Below, one piece after another: positions 48,617-49,108 of a stretch of DNA of 49,108 bases (the first letter of the stretch is position 1; the number at the start of each line of letters is the position of its first letter). The DNA lies in the NCBI GenBank assembly GCA_015067315.1, contig SVMR01000013.1:1-49108 (forward strand). The letters run 5' to 3'. This DNA is from Oscillospiraceae bacterium. Lineage in GTDB: Bacteria; Bacillota; Clostridia; Oscillospirales; Ruminococcaceae. Position numbers and translations under genes: made by a program. The notes under the pieces are model-generated. The model had not been told where the DNA came from. It was given only the letters and a program-made list of their open reading frames with translations, and ran no database searches.

Positions 48617-48985
48617 TTGAAAAAATGTTGAAAAACAGGGCATTTTGTTGAAAAGAAGGACCTTGAAACTGGACATTTCAACCAAATGTGGAATGTTATT
48701 CACAGAACACACGGAGGCGTTGCACTTTTGAAAAAAAGTTTAAAAAAACCGTTGACATTTGTGTTGCAGAATGATATACTAATCAAGCTGACCCGCGAGA
48801 GAGCGGACAGCGAAACCAAAAAGGACCTTGAAAATTGAACAACAGGAAGAAACAAGAAGAATTAAACCCTTGTATTCATTTGAGTAAATTCCAAAAGTAA
48901 AAGCAAGTCAGTGAGTGACTTGAAGCTTAGGAAAAAATTGACTTTGAAATGTTTAGCTGCCTGACGGCAGTTGAATATATAAACA
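48615..48985 (+). promoter_or_regulatory. rRNA operon promoter region and 16S leader
   Basis: Core promoter TTGACA (48752-48757), 17-bp spacer, TATACT (48775-48780). AAGGACCTTGAAA, part of the conserved clostridial rRNA leader with antiterminator-like sequence, occurs at 48821-48833 and again at 48656-48668, suggesting a duplicated leader start. TGTTGAAAA is repeated at 48615, 48626 and 48646. CTGCC/GGCAG near 48958-48970 forms a stem before the 16S gene. No gene is present here. Confidence 0.75.
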
Positions 48986-49108
48986 TTATCAAAGAGTTTG
49001 ATCCTGGCTCAGGACGAACGCTGGCGGCGCGCCTAACACATGCAAGTCGAACGAGCGGAGAACTTCGGTTCAAAGCTAGTGGCGGACGGGTGAGTAACAC
49101 GTGAGGAA
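48986..49108 (+). rRNA. 16S ribosomal RNA, 5' end (cut by window edge)
   Basis: The universal start AGAGTTTGATCCTGGCTCAG begins at 48993, followed by GACGAACGCTGGCGGC, CATGCAAGTCGAACG and the conserved GGCGGACGGGTGAGTAACACG. The exact mature 5' end is estimated as 7 nt before AGAGTTTG. The start pattern fits Clostridia; too little is present for family-level placement. Confidence 0.97.

Noticed and set aside
48696-48704. DnaA box TTATTCACA in front of the rRNA promoter
   Set aside because: A single 9-mer match is expected by chance in a window of this size, and no cluster of boxes or AT-rich unwinding region is present, so an origin is not supported.

Overview
The window looks like chromosomal DNA of an anaerobic, probably gut-dwelling member of the Clostridia (Firmicutes). 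Ribosome-binding sites are strong AGGAGG type and most promoters are TTGACA/TATAAT type. Gene blocks known from Firmicutes are present (yaaO-darA-holB-ricT, trmN6-rsmI, recA-recX-rimO-pgsA), as are a SpoIID-domain protein, small 2[4Fe-4S] ferredoxins, a dockerin-bearing secreted protein, and the 5' end of a 16S rRNA gene of clostridial type at the right edge. The species cannot be named from this sequence alone.

Layout. 0-1.1 kb: 3' end of ribosomal protein S1 and a tRNA-Arg(ACG). 1.1-1.8 kb: dense block of hairpin repeats. 1.8-5.3 kb: an SdpI/SdpR-like pair with a palindromic operator, a GMP synthase lacking its glutaminase domain, and an M20 peptidase. 5.3-14.1 kb: trigger-factor-like chaperone without ribosome-binding domain, nagB, cardiolipin synthase, malQ, a GNAT acetyltransferase and a SpoIID-like protein; four more repeat blocks lie between these genes. 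14.1-17.5 kb: a CofE-family ligase, a membrane-anchored HTH protein, DUF1836, a candidate small RNA and a lipoprotein. 17.7-23.2 kb: DUF1846, exonuclease III, an ECF S-component and a DUF1538-PII-PII operon. 23.5-29.6 kb: a carbamoyltransferase-fold protein missing catalytic motifs, a sugar nucleotidyltransferase, yfcE, a YigZ-family gene, rpmE, a phosphosugar mutase and an FMN reductase.

29.8-41.2 kb is a long plus-strand series: yifB/comM, queG-like, FemX-like, yaaO-like, darA, holB, ricT, then three ferredoxins, a dockerin protein and an SPFH protein, then trmN6 and rsmI. Compared with the Bacillus yaaO-to-rsmI block, the ferredoxin/dockerin/SPFH segment sits between ricT and trmN6, and tmk, yaaR and yabA are absent. 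42-44.6 kb: a PlsC acyltransferase with zinc-ribbon and C-terminal extension, overlapping a GltS-family transporter. 44.6-48.5 kb: a tiny Cys-rich protein, then recA-recX-rimO-pgsA behind a LexA box. The window ends in an rRNA promoter, leader and partial 16S gene.

The most unusual signal is a network of interspersed, modular hairpin repeats. They have conserved outer parts (CTCCCTT...AAGGGAG and GAGGGATT) around an inner stem whose sequence differs from copy to copy. The blocks mostly start right beside intrinsic terminators. No transposase, CRISPR array or restriction/defence locus was seen.
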